A stretch of 64,000 bases of DNA from Bacteroidales bacterium (GTDB taxonomy: Bacteria; Bacteroidota; Bacteroidia; Bacteroidales; UBA932), in contig JAFYUS010000018.1 of the NCBI GenBank assembly GCA_017549505.1, positions 27,319 through 91,318 on the forward strand, read 5' to 3'. The translations under genes were made by a program, and so were the position numbers. Under the pieces are notes generated by a model, which saw only the letters and a list, made by a program, of their open reading frames with translations, searched no databases and had not been told where the DNA came from. Shown here one piece after another: positions 27,096 to 35,995 of the stretch (position 1 is its first letter; each line of letters begins with the position of its first letter).

Positions 27096-28337
27096 TCATC
27101 TTAACTGCATCATGCAGACGCGTCCGGTCCGCGACATCCATTCCTTGTTTTCATCATATGATTCACGGTCGACGCAGACCCACAGGATCTTCGTCTTCAT
27201 GCCCTCCGGCACCGAGGGTGCCGGAGCATAGCCGTCCGTCAGTATGACGAGGCCTTCATATCCGTTCTCATGGGCATAATCCACCGGTTCCTGAAAAGAA
27301 GTGCCTCCCCTGCCGCTCACTGCGAAATTCTTCACTGCCTTCGTAAGGGTAATGACCGACTGGACTCCGCAGTCGAACTGAAGCACATCGACTCCCTCGA
27401 ATCCGTAGCGGAATGCACTGTTGATGACTCCATAGAAATCAGAGACAGACTTGTCACTGACTGAGCCTGAGACATCTACAGCTACAAGAAGCCTGGTATT
27501 GAATTTTCTTACACTTCCCATGCTGGAGAATCCTGTCCTGCGGTTCGGGCGCATCCTGGTAAGTTTCCTTTCCGAAGAAAGAATGCTGGCACGGAATCCT
27601 GACAGGACCTTTCTCCAGTCGATCTTAGCCTTGAGGGATGCCTTCAGCATCTGCTGCATATTACCCGGCATCGTACCCCAGTCCTTCGTGGACTCGATGA
27701 CACTGTTGATCTGGCAGGCCATCATGGCATCCTCTTCCCATAGTTCCGCCAGATCCTGCAGCGGACGGGTGCCCTGACCGATACGGTCAGTATGCACCCC
27801 GCCTCCGGCGGAGTCGCTGCCGCTCCCGCCGGCGTCCCCGCCTCCGGCGGGACGGGTACTCTCCGCATCATCTTCCGATGATGCCGGAGAGCTCAGGCGG
27901 TCCGGATCGCCAGATCCGTCCGCCTCCTCTGCCGGAGGCAGAAGTTCCTGGATCCTCATGGCATACCACTCGTAATTACGTCCCCTCTCCAGCTTGAAAT
28001 CCTCAGGAGTCTGTACCCTGAAACTGTTGAACCGGTAATTGTCTCCCACTGTAACGTTGCTGCCCAAAGCTGCTGCGACAAGACAGCAGCCGTCAGGGTA
28101 ACGTTCATATGGATGCTTCAGGAGGATACGTACAGCTTCTAGCTTCATCGCTTCTTCAAGAGCCTCGTCAGTCATCTTCGAAAGCAATCCGGGGTTATAC
28201 TCAACCCTCCTTCGGCCGCTTCTCAGAGGACAGGTGATCGAATCTTCCGCCACAAGTTCATGGAGACAGAGCACCTGAAAGAGAGGCGGCTCAAGGATGA
28301 ACCACCTTTCAAGTATCTTCTCTATCCTGCGTACCAT
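27096..28337 (-). CDS. VWA-like (DUF2201 type) metallopeptidase-like protein
   Basis: 413 residues. C-terminal von Willebrand A-like domain (about 280-413) with the MIDAS motif DVSGS at 288-292 and a second site at GGTSF, followed by ILTDGYAPAP. The N-terminal half resembles the putative metallopeptidase domain of DUF2201 proteins, but I saw no HExxH. A low-complexity Ser/Gly/Asp linker (about 135-185) separates the parts. The gene lies 2 bases downstream of a MoxR-type AAA+ gene, the classic partnership in which the ATPase remodels complexes through the VWA protein. Target unknown. Confidence 0.85.
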   Translation of the reverse strand: MVRRIEKILERWFILEPPLFQVLCLHELVAEDSITCPLRSGRRRVEYNPGLLSKMTDEALEEAMKLEAVRILLKHPYERYPDGCCLVAAALGSNVTVGDNYRFNSFRVQTPEDFKLERGRNYEWYAMRIQELLPPAEEADGSGDPDRLSSPASSEDDAESTRPAGGGDAGGSGSDSAGGGVHTDRIGQGTRPLQDLAELWEEDAMMACQINSVIESTKDWGTMPGNMQQMLKASLKAKIDWRKVLSGFRASILSSERKLTRMRPNRRTGFSSMGSVRKFNTRLLVAVDVSGSVSDKSVSDFYGVINSAFRYGFEGVDVLQFDCGVQSVITLTKAVKNFAVSGRGGTSFQEPVDYAHENGYEGLVILTDGYAPAPSVPEGMKTKILWVCVDRESYDENKEWMSRTGRVCMMQLR

Positions 28338-28339
28338 GG

Positions 28340-29425
28340 TTATTTGATCGTCTTGATGTAATCTACCAGAAGTCCTGTCAGCTTACGGCATTCCCTTGCT
28401 ATGAAGAAGATAGCCTTGGGATATGTCTGCTGGATGTATGTGTTGGCGAAATGGGCTGCCGCCTCCTTCTTGTTCTTGGCCAGATATCGGAAATATGCTT
28501 CCAGATTCGCGCTGGCCTGAGCAATCTTTGCAGTCGGGATCTCGTCCACCTCGAGATGGCGGTAGACGTCCTCATTCACGGCCGACAGCTGATGGAGCTT
28601 GTATGAATCCAATGTCCTCTGGAGGTCGGGGTCACCGAACATCATGAGCACTTCCTTTCCTGTAACCAGCTTTGCATTCGAGATACTTGACAGGAATACT
28701 GAGGCAGCCTTTCCTCCGACGATGCTGGAGATCACCTTTCCGTCGGAGGCAGTCAGATGGGATCTTCCGCTTATTATGTCGGAAACCCTCTTCCAGGCCC
28801 TTCGGTCAGGGGTCTTGTCCAGGCCCATGTCGGCATTATCCTTCATATCAGGGTCCTTGTCAAGCCAGAGACGGTTGTTGCTTATGAAATCAATGACCCG
28901 GGAATCCACACCCGCCTTCTTTGCCCAAAGAAGCCACTCGGCTACGGTAGGCTTGAAGTTCACGATATTGAACCTTGACACCAGAGCAGGATCGAGATCG
29001 GTCAGCTGATACTGGTCACCCATGTTCACTGCAGAGATGATGCGGCTGCCATCGGGAAGTTTCTTACCCGCCAGCTTGCGGTTAAGAGCAAGGTCCATCA
29101 CAGTCTGGAGGATTTCCGGACGGGCACGGTTCAGCTCATCAAGGAAGAGCACGATGGGTTTTCCGTCTGTAGGGAACCAGTAAGGAGGTCTGAAGATTGT
29201 CTTGCCCGTTGCAGGATCCTTGTCTGGAAGACCGATGATGTCTCCCGGATCGCTCATCTGTCCGAGGAAAAGAGCGGTCACAGGCATGCCCTTGGCAGTG
29301 AAATACTCGGTCAGGATCTCGGACTTTCCTATTCCGTGATTTCCGACGAGCATGATGTTATGAGTGGAAGGGGTTACATCAAGCAGATGCTTGAGTTCAG
29401 TGATGTTGACAGAAATATTTCCCAT
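28340..29425 (-). CDS. MoxR-family AAA+ ATPase
   Basis: 361 residues. Walker A GNHGIGKSEIL at about 28-38, Walker B VLFLDELNRA, sensor and arginine-finger region SRIISAVNMGDQYQLTDLDP. MoxR ATPases act as chaperone-like partners of VWA proteins, here encoded immediately downstream. The start codon lies within an inverted repeat that could pair over it (29418-29427 with 29459-29468). Head of a three-gene minus-strand unit. Confidence 0.9.
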   Translation of the reverse strand: MGNISVNITELKHLLDVTPSTHNIMLVGNHGIGKSEILTEYFTAKGMPVTALFLGQMSDPGDIIGLPDKDPATGKTIFRPPYWFPTDGKPIVLFLDELNRARPEILQTVMDLALNRKLAGKKLPDGSRIISAVNMGDQYQLTDLDPALVSRFNIVNFKPTVAEWLLWAKKAGVDSRVIDFISNNRLWLDKDPDMKDNADMGLDKTPDRRAWKRVSDIISGRSHLTASDGKVISSIVGGKAASVFLSSISNAKLVTGKEVLMMFGDPDLQRTLDSYKLHQLSAVNEDVYRHLEVDEIPTAKIAQASANLEAYFRYLAKNKKEAAAHFANTYIQQTYPKAIFFIARECRKLTGLLVDYIKTIK

Positions 29426-29468
29426 GATTGATCTCTATAAGTCTATTAAAGAGAGCAGTCATGGGAAA
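29418..29468 (-). promoter_or_regulatory. Inverted repeat overlapping the MoxR start codon
   Basis: tttcccatga (29418-29427) and its exact complement (29459-29468) flank a 31-base loop. In the mRNA the MoxR AUG would be inside the 10-bp stem, which could limit translation initiation. This is sequence-based inference only. Confidence 0.4.
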
Positions 29469-29485
29469 TTTCTATCAATGATCTT

Positions 29486-30802
29486 CTAGATATTTCTGGT
29501 AATTTTTGCGCCAAGGGCATTAAGACGGATGTCGATGTCCTCGTATCCGCGGTCTATCTGGTCGATGTTGCTGATCACGCTGGTGCCCTTTGCAGACATT
29601 GCGGCGATAAGGAGGGCGATACCGGCGCGGATATCAGGAGATGCCATTCTTCCGGCCCTGAGCTGATAACGATGGTCATGACCTACGACAACTGCCCTGT
29701 GAGGGTCACAGAGGATGATCTGTGCGCCCATGTCGATGAGCTTGTCGACAAAGAAGAGACGGCTCTCGAACATCTTCTGATGGATCAGAACGCTGCCCTT
29801 GCACTGGGTCGCCATCACGAGGATCACGCTCAACAGGTCGGGCGAAAGACCCGGCCATGGAGCGTCTGCGATATTGAGAATCGAACCGTCAAGGAACGAG
29901 TCTATCACATAGCTCTCCTGTTCAGGAACATATATGTCATCTCCCCTGCGCTCAAGATTCACACCCAGCTTGCGGAAAACCTCCGGAATCATTCCGAGTT
30001 CACCATAGGCAACATCCTTGATCGTAATGCTGCTGCGGTTCATGGCTGCCAGAGCGATGAACGAGCCGATCTCGATCATGTCCGGAAGGATCTTGTGCTG
30101 CGTACCGCCGAGGCTCTCGACACCTGTGATGGTCAGCAGGTTGGATCCGATGCCTTCGATCTTCGCGCCCATGCGTACGAGCATCTTGCAGAGCTGCTGG
30201 AGGTATGGTTCGCATGCTGCATTGTAGATTGTCGTCACGCCTTTGGCGACGACAGCGGCCATCACGATGTTCGCCGTACCGGTCACCGATGCCTCATCCA
30301 GGAGCATGTACCTTCCTTCGAGGGTACGGCCTTCGGGAACATGGAGATGGAAGGCCTTCATATCGGTGTCATATTCCTGGCTTGCGCCGAGGTTCATGAA
30401 TCCGAGGATATGGGTATCCACTCTGCGACGACCGATCTGGTCACCGCCGGGCTTCGGGAAATATGCGCGGCCGAAACGGGCGAGAAGCGGACCGACGACC
30501 ATCACCGACCCGCGAAGTTTCGCACACTTCGCGACGAAGTCGGCACTCATGATGTAATCGACATCTATCTCGTCTGCCTTGAATGTATACACTCCTTTTT
30601 CATGACGTGTCACCTTGACACCCATCCCTTCCAGAAGAAGGATAAGGTTCTTTACATCAAGAATCTCGGGTATGTTCTCTATACGGACCTCTTCCTTGGT
30701 GAGCAATACGGCACTGATGACCTGCAGAGCCTCGTTCTTGGCGCCCTGCGGCCTGATTGTACCGCTCAGCTTATGTCCGCCTTCTACTACAAATGAACTC
30801 AT
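29486..30802 (-). CDS. murA: UDP-N-acetylglucosamine 1-carboxyvinyltransferase with Asp at the fosfomycin-target Cys position
   Basis: 438 residues from ATG 30802 (MSSFVVEGGHKLSG); the upstream in-frame ATG is rejected. First committed step of peptidoglycan synthesis: enolpyruvyl transfer from PEP to UDP-GlcNAc. Family motifs are GAKNEAL (Lys22 and Asn23 region) and RAGMASPDIRAGIAL near the C-terminus. The active-site loop reads FPKPGGDQIGRRRVD, with Asp121 where Escherichia coli has Cys115. That change is known to make MurA insensitive to fosfomycin (Mycobacterium, Chlamydia, Borrelia). Identification is firm; resistance in this organism is inferred. Confidence 0.96.
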   Translation of the reverse strand: MSSFVVEGGHKLSGTIRPQGAKNEALQVISAVLLTKEEVRIENIPEILDVKNLILLLEGMGVKVTRHEKGVYTFKADEIDVDYIMSADFVAKCAKLRGSVMVVGPLLARFGRAYFPKPGGDQIGRRRVDTHILGFMNLGASQEYDTDMKAFHLHVPEGRTLEGRYMLLDEASVTGTANIVMAAVVAKGVTTIYNAACEPYLQQLCKMLVRMGAKIEGIGSNLLTITGVESLGGTQHKILPDMIEIGSFIALAAMNRSSITIKDVAYGELGMIPEVFRKLGVNLERRGDDIYVPEQESYVIDSFLDGSILNIADAPWPGLSPDLLSVILVMATQCKGSVLIHQKMFESRLFFVDKLIDMGAQIILCDPHRAVVVGHDHRYQLRAGRMASPDIRAGIALLIAAMSAKGTSVISNIDQIDRGYEDIDIRLNALGAKITRNI

Positions 30803-30813
30803 GTGATATTTAT

Positions 30814-33336
30814 TTAAAGGTTCCTGCCGCAATGGCCGAGGAACCATTCAACGTCTTCTTCCTTCATTCGAGGCTGAGCCTTGAGGACTTCCTCCAGACG
30901 CTCATAGTCCTTCATGAACTCTGCCACAAGCTCTGCAGCAGACTCGGGAGCATACATAGCTGCCTCATTGACAGTTCCCATCTTTCCGAGAGCATCATAT
31001 GGATCAATACCTGTACGGAACTTCAGGGCTTCGATCGACCTTCCCATCCTTCTTGAATATCCTGTGACGCCGCATGCAAGCGAAGTGTCCTCCGAAGGAT
31101 ATGTGATCACGATCTCCTTCTGCTGTGCGCAGTCAGTAACAGGGACCTCGACTGTGAACGAGAAATCCGTACCGTCGTATGAATAGTCGGTCGGAACACC
31201 GTTGACAGCCACAGTCTCAGGAGCTACACTTGCAACCACCTTTACCTTGAACTGACGTTCTGCAGGCATTCCTGCATACTGGCCCTGACGTGGTGCGATC
31301 GTCACGGTCTGGACATTTCCGTTCCATACATTCGACACTGCAGTAGTTGCAAACTCATCTGCGTAGTTCTTGTCATTTCCGGCATCCTCATACATGCTGA
31401 ATGAACCGTTGCCTCCAGGGAAGACTGTAAGGGTGATATCTTCGTCGTTGCTGTCAAGGTTATTCACCTCGTTTCCATAGAATGGAAGAACAGAACCTGC
31501 CTTTACATAAACTCCGTACTCATCGAGAGCGAAATGACGTTTTACTACAGCGCCGCCCTTGAGCATCGTACCTGTATGGAGCTCGAACCACTCGCCCTCA
31601 GGGAGCCATACATCAACTTCTGCAAAGCCGTCTGTCGCAGGTTTTACGACAGGAGCGATGAGCATGTCGTCACCGAACATGTACTGGCTGCGGAAGTCAT
31701 ATGCCTCCTGGCACTCAGGATAGTCATAATACATCGGACGGCAGAGGGCAAGAGCCTCATCATAACCCTTACGGGCCATAGCATAGATGTACGGTGCCAT
31801 CACGTAGCGCTGACGCACGGTCTGACGGATAACATTGGTATATTCTTCAGTGAATATCCACGGTTCCTTGTTCAAGCCACCGTTCTTCGAACTGTGTGTA
31901 CGCATCACAGGGCTGAAGCCGCCGTACTGAAGCCATCTTGTGTACATCTCAGGATCGATGGAATCGCCGAGGTGACCTCCGATATCGTGGCTCCAATATC
32001 CATAGAGTACATTCGAAGATGTCGCTGTGAAGTATGGCTGGAACTCGAGTGACTTCCATGTGATTGTAGCATCGCCTGAAAAGCCGATCTGATAACGGTG
32101 GTTACCGAGTCCGCCCCAACGATGGTAAAGCATAGGACGCCTGTCGCCATGGCGCTGCATATCGCTGAAGTAGCAGTAGTTGATCCACCATGTATTGTGA
32201 AGCTTCGGCATCTCAGTATCATATACATGCTGCTGCCAGTCAAGCCACCAGAAGTCAACTCCTTCCTTCTGCATAGGGTGCATGACCTTGTCAAACATGT
32301 TGGTCATGAACTTCTTGTCCGAGTTGATCCATTCTATACGGTCCTTTCCTTCAGGATCTTTTCCAAGACTCTCTGCAAGAGCCGGATAGCACTCTTCCCA
32401 GTGGTCGAAGCCTTCTGCAGGGTGGAGGTTGATGGTGATCTTGAGTCCCTTGTCCTTCATCTGTGACATGAACTTCTCCGGATTCGGGAATATGCTCTTG
32501 TTCCAGGTCCAGCCTGTCCAACCGCCACGTCCCGGATCAGTATAATGCCAGTCCATATCTACCACGAGTACATCGAGAGGGATGTCATAGGCAGCCATCT
32601 TGTCCACAAGCGTACGGAGTTCCTTGTCGGAATATGCCCAATAACGTGACCACCAGTAACCGAATGTGAAGCGAGGAGGCAGAGGCATCTTGCCGGCAAA
32701 GACGGTGAAATCCTTGAGGGCAGCCTTGTAGTCATGTCCATATGCCATGAAATACCAGTCCTGGCATTCCTTGGTCTCTCTTTCCTTTACCCAAGCCCAC
32801 TCGGAATCGTCAAACAGAAGGTTATCCGACTCGTCAATCAGAGTCCAGCCGTCACGGGCGATGACTCCATCCTCGAACGGACGCACTTCTCCCTTCTTGG
32901 AATCCTTTACCCAGTCCTGGGTCTGGAGATCTCCATCAAGGCCGTCGAGAGTACGGAAGGTACCCTTGAGGTTCTCCTTCTGCTTCATGCCCGGCTTCCA
33001 TGTGAAGAAGCCGTCTGCAGCCTTGATTGTGAGGTTATCCTTTGTAAACTTTCCGGTCCCCTTCCTATATGTCAGGGTCATCTTGGATGTTATGACCTCA
33101 ACATTCTTACCTGCTTTACGAACCTTGTAATCTACTGCAGGATAATCCCTTTCAGATGCCACAAAAGACGGGAGGTCAGTAAACTTTCCCTCCGGCTGCC
33201 ACTCGAGCCTGATGACTCCGTCAGTGACTACAGTGAAACGCACTGTCGCGTCCTGATAGGCTACATTGTCCTTCTCCTGCGCCGCCATGATGACAGCGAC
33301 GCACATTGTCAGAAACGATAGTATCGTCTTTTTCAT
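30814..33336 (-). CDS. Exported glycoside hydrolase family 31 enzyme (alpha-glucosidase/xylosidase type)
   Basis: 840 residues from ATG 33336, chosen for its signal peptide (MKKTILSFLTMCVAVIMAAQ); an ATG two codons upstream is also possible. GH31 TIM barrel about 215-540 after an N-terminal beta-sandwich. Proposed nucleophile Asp366 in VDFWWLDWQQ and acid/base Asp422 in IGFSGDATITW; substrate-site residues in DVLVVDMDWHYT and YWSHDIGGH. Beta-sandwich domains follow, then a helical tail of about 85 residues. It probably cleaves alpha-linked glucose or xylose in the periplasm. No SusC/SusD pair is near, so the substrate is unclear. It abuts the SPFH lipoprotein gene. Confidence 0.9.
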   Translation of the reverse strand: MKKTILSFLTMCVAVIMAAQEKDNVAYQDATVRFTVVTDGVIRLEWQPEGKFTDLPSFVASERDYPAVDYKVRKAGKNVEVITSKMTLTYRKGTGKFTKDNLTIKAADGFFTWKPGMKQKENLKGTFRTLDGLDGDLQTQDWVKDSKKGEVRPFEDGVIARDGWTLIDESDNLLFDDSEWAWVKERETKECQDWYFMAYGHDYKAALKDFTVFAGKMPLPPRFTFGYWWSRYWAYSDKELRTLVDKMAAYDIPLDVLVVDMDWHYTDPGRGGWTGWTWNKSIFPNPEKFMSQMKDKGLKITINLHPAEGFDHWEECYPALAESLGKDPEGKDRIEWINSDKKFMTNMFDKVMHPMQKEGVDFWWLDWQQHVYDTEMPKLHNTWWINYCYFSDMQRHGDRRPMLYHRWGGLGNHRYQIGFSGDATITWKSLEFQPYFTATSSNVLYGYWSHDIGGHLGDSIDPEMYTRWLQYGGFSPVMRTHSSKNGGLNKEPWIFTEEYTNVIRQTVRQRYVMAPYIYAMARKGYDEALALCRPMYYDYPECQEAYDFRSQYMFGDDMLIAPVVKPATDGFAEVDVWLPEGEWFELHTGTMLKGGAVVKRHFALDEYGVYVKAGSVLPFYGNEVNNLDSNDEDITLTVFPGGNGSFSMYEDAGNDKNYADEFATTAVSNVWNGNVQTVTIAPRQGQYAGMPAERQFKVKVVASVAPETVAVNGVPTDYSYDGTDFSFTVEVPVTDCAQQKEIVITYPSEDTSLACGVTGYSRRMGRSIEALKFRTGIDPYDALGKMGTVNEAAMYAPESAAELVAEFMKDYERLEEVLKAQPRMKEEDVEWFLGHCGRNL

Positions 33337-33342
33337 AGTCAT

Positions 33343-34194
33343 TTATTTCTTCTTGATATCCCAGAAAGTGCTTGAATGATTACCCAGGAGGACATCTACA
33401 TTGACGTTCGGCTTGTCTCGTACCATCTCCACCTTCAGATTCTCGAGTTCGAGGGCGCGGAGAGCGATGAACTGCTCAGGAGAAAGTCCCATCTGCTTCT
33501 GGTATTCCTTATCGGCGAGGGCACGCTTGTTCTCTGTGATGCGGCGCTGTTCCTCCATCTCCTGCTGCTTGAGCTGGGTCTGCTTCTGCTGTGCCATGGT
33601 AGCGGTCTTGTTGAGCTCCGCCATCACCTCGCTGTTAGGCTTTGCCTTGTCCACCACCACATTCACGATATCGACAGGGAATTCCTTGTCTTCATCAAGA
33701 CGTACGATGTACTCCTGGAGTTTCTCTGTAATGTCTACCTTTACAGAGTCATATACCTCACGGTTGCTTACGAGTGTGTACATATCGTATGTAGAGATGA
33801 AATTTCTTACGATCTCGCGGAAATTCTCCTTGATGTTGTTGCTGTACCAGTCCTGTCCGTAGTTCATATGAAGGATCGGAGACTTTCCTCTCTGGATTCT
33901 GAGGGTAAGGTGCGCACTGAGGTCGAGCGGAGTATTGTCGTCGCAGAACACATCGTCAAAAGTTTCTGTATACTTTACAGGAACATGCTTATAGGTCACA
34001 AAGTCAGTAGAGAACACCTTCCAGGCTGAACCCTCGACAAGTGCCTTAGGGTCCACACCGCCCTTACCGAAGACATAAGGCTTCTTGATGAAGACTCCTT
34101 CCTCATCACCATCCACTCCGCAAAGGCTGCATCCTGTAAGAGCCATTGCAGCAAGCACCATAACGATGCCACTGAAAAACATGTTTCTTTTCAT
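33343..34194 (-). CDS. SPFH/band-7 domain lipoprotein
   Basis: 283 residues. Lipoprotein signal with lipobox LTGC (Cys22). Residues about 45-190 are prohibitin-like, followed by a charged helix typical of the SPFH coiled-coil stalk (MAQQKQTQLKQQEMEEQRRI). SPFH proteins form ring scaffolds on membranes; most use an N-terminal transmembrane anchor, so a lipid anchor on the periplasmic side is unusual. The stop codon abuts the GH31 gene, suggesting one transcript. A -7-like TATATTTG lies on the minus strand at 34224-34217. Confidence 0.82.
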   Translation of the reverse strand: MKRNMFFSGIVMVLAAMALTGCSLCGVDGDEEGVFIKKPYVFGKGGVDPKALVEGSAWKVFSTDFVTYKHVPVKYTETFDDVFCDDNTPLDLSAHLTLRIQRGKSPILHMNYGQDWYSNNIKENFREIVRNFISTYDMYTLVSNREVYDSVKVDITEKLQEYIVRLDEDKEFPVDIVNVVVDKAKPNSEVMAELNKTATMAQQKQTQLKQQEMEEQRRITENKRALADKEYQKQMGLSPEQFIALRALELENLKVEMVRDKPNVNVDVLLGNHSSTFWDIKKK

Positions 34195-34750
34195 AGCTTT
34201 TGATATTTACAATTGACAAATATACGAATTTAAACCTTAAAGAGGCCTATATTCCTCCTGTTATATCACTCTGAAAGACCAGATGAGGTCATTTTGAAAG
34301 AATGTCGGTGATATACGGCAGATATCATGGCAGCTTATTTACTGAATATCAACGTATTAGCACCAGATGCCTACTATATTTTGCAGCAGGCATCTATATC
34401 TGAAACGCTAGCACACAGAGGTTTAAGCGCCATGAAAATTACATAGGACATTAGGTGCCACAGAAGAATTCATCCAAGACGTTGAGCGAGTTAAACATGC
34501 TCTCAAAACACTCCAATGCAGTTTGGCCCGCTCAACGGTCGAAATTTCCTGCCGTTGAGCGACGGGGAACTACCTAGAACCAAGTCCTGGGCAATCTAGC
34601 CCGCTCAACGGCTTGGCTTTTAGTTTCCCTCAGGGATATATTTGGGGATTTACATATAGGCTGCGGGCCTGACGGACGATGCGGCCTGAGGGCCACGCAT
34701 CGTTTCCGCTCAGGCCCGCAGCTGCAGTGTCATGTCTTTCTGAGGAAGAA
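34195..34750. other. 556-base intergenic region with several hairpins, no gene
   Basis: No ORF with coding character. It contains the SPFH gene leader, an 8-bp stem (34365-34372 with 34388-34395), three copies of the 10-mer cgctcaacgg (34529-34538, inverted at 34552-34561, direct at 34601-34610), and the large stem at 34660-34722 next to the TIR-SUMF1 gene. I looked here for a DGR template repeat with runs of AAC codons and found none. Confidence 0.7.
34660..34722 (-). terminator. Nested GC-rich hairpin downstream of the TIR-SUMF1 gene
   Basis: Outer stem of 13 perfect bp (34660-34672 with 34710-34722) and an inner stem of 8 bp (acgatgcg with cgcatcgt). It lies 28 bases after the stop codon on the minus strand. 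It may be a terminator; a hairpin just past a variable repeat is also a known feature of DGR target genes. Confidence 0.55.
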
Positions 34751-35962
34751 CTAAAGACAAAGACGGAAGCCAAGGATGTCGAAACTGTCGTCAGGCGAGT
34801 AGCTGCTGCGGTCAGATAAACGGCAGCTCCCCGGGACGCAGTTCCAACAACCACCACGGCTGACGCGATAGGAGCCGCTGGATGAGCCAGACGGATTGGT
34901 CTGAGAGGATGAACTATAATCTCCATACCAATCGCTGCACCATTCCCAAACATTTCCTGCCATATCGTATAGTCCTAACTCATTCGGGATTTTGGTACCG
35001 ACATCATGAGTTTTTTTTCCGCTGTTATCAGTATACCAAGCAACATCTCCTATCGTATTGCTTCCGGAATACTTATATCCCTTGCTCTTTTTCCCTCCTC
35101 TTGCTGCATACTCCCACTGAGCTTCGGTCGGCAACTTGAAGTTCTTGCCGGTCAAACTGTTAAGTTTACGGATAAATACCTGGCAGTCGTCCCATGAAAC
35201 CTGCTCCACAGGTCTGCGAGCGCCTTTGAAATGGCTAGGGTTACTACCCATAACAGCTTCCCAAAGTTCCTGAGTCACTTCATATTTTCCAATACAGTAA
35301 CTGTTAAGAGTAACTTGATGTACGGGCTTCTCCCAAGAATAAGCCTCACTATCATCAGACCCCATCTTGAAAGTACCTCCCTCAACAAACACCATCGGAT
35401 ATTCAACCCCTTTGACATTCAACACAAAGTCACCGGAATCTTGTGTTTGAGGTTTGTTATCAGCTGCCACTTTCGAGACAGATGACAGAGATTTTCCATG
35501 ACAGTCCTTGAAAAGCTTGCCGCTGCCGCATGGACAGAGAGGTTCAAAAACATAATCTCGGGTAAGCCAAGAACGTAAATCAGTCAATAACTTCTTAAAC
35601 TGATCTGGGTCAAATGAGTCTATATTGTTCTTTGAACCATATTCCAACAGGAATATATTATCCAACTGAGACGTATCCAATTTGACCAAAATGACACGCT
35701 TTTTCTTTATCTGGGCATAGTTCAATTCCTTGACAGTCCAATCTGTCTCGAAATCTATGTTGAGATGTGCTGAAGAGTGCATGAAAAGTACAACTTCAGC
35801 AGCATCTATTGCGCGACAAATCACAGAAGCAAACTGCGCACTGCTCTTAATTCCATCAAGATCCATCCAACATTTGCAGCCGAGTTCCTTTTCTATTCTA
35901 GCAACTATAGGAAAAACTTTATCCTTATCTATCCTCTTGTAGCTGATAAATATCTGCTCCAT
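34751..35962 (-). CDS. TIR domain - SEC-C motif - SUMF1/FGE-type C-type-lectin-fold protein
   Basis: 403 residues. TIR domain 1-135 (IFISYKR; Glu79 in DWTVKELNYA is the candidate NADase glutamate). A SEC-C zinc motif follows, LCPCGSGKLFKDCHG (about 142-156). Residues about 185-403 are a formylglycine-generating-enzyme-like fold (FVEGGTFKMGS, VSWDDCQVFIRKL, LPTEAQWEYAARGG, GNVWEWCSDWYGDY). The end (about 365-403; 34754-34870) looks like a DGR variable repeat: between RGG and LGFRL most codons are NNC, giving Asn, Cys, Ser, Asp, Tyr, Phe and Ile. Cys374 and Cys379 have the spacing of catalytic FGE cysteines, so true FGE activity is not excluded. Lies 33 bases after another TIR gene. Confidence 0.85.
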   Translation of the reverse strand: MEQIFISYKRIDKDKVFPIVARIEKELGCKCWMDLDGIKSSAQFASVICRAIDAAEVVLFMHSSAHLNIDFETDWTVKELNYAQIKKKRVILVKLDTSQLDNIFLLEYGSKNNIDSFDPDQFKKLLTDLRSWLTRDYVFEPLCPCGSGKLFKDCHGKSLSSVSKVAADNKPQTQDSGDFVLNVKGVEYPMVFVEGGTFKMGSDDSEAYSWEKPVHQVTLNSYCIGKYEVTQELWEAVMGSNPSHFKGARRPVEQVSWDDCQVFIRKLNSLTGKNFKLPTEAQWEYAARGGKKSKGYKYSGSNTIGDVAWYTDNSGKKTHDVGTKIPNELGLYDMAGNVWEWCSDWYGDYSSSSQTNPSGSSSGSYRVSRGGCWNCVPGSCRLSDRSSYSPDDSFDILGFRLCL

Positions 35963-35995
35963 ATAACTTGAAATTCAGAATATCGTTTTTAAGAT

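Noticed and set aside
29672-30796. 374-codon plus-strand frame
   Set aside because: Antisense to murA; shadow.
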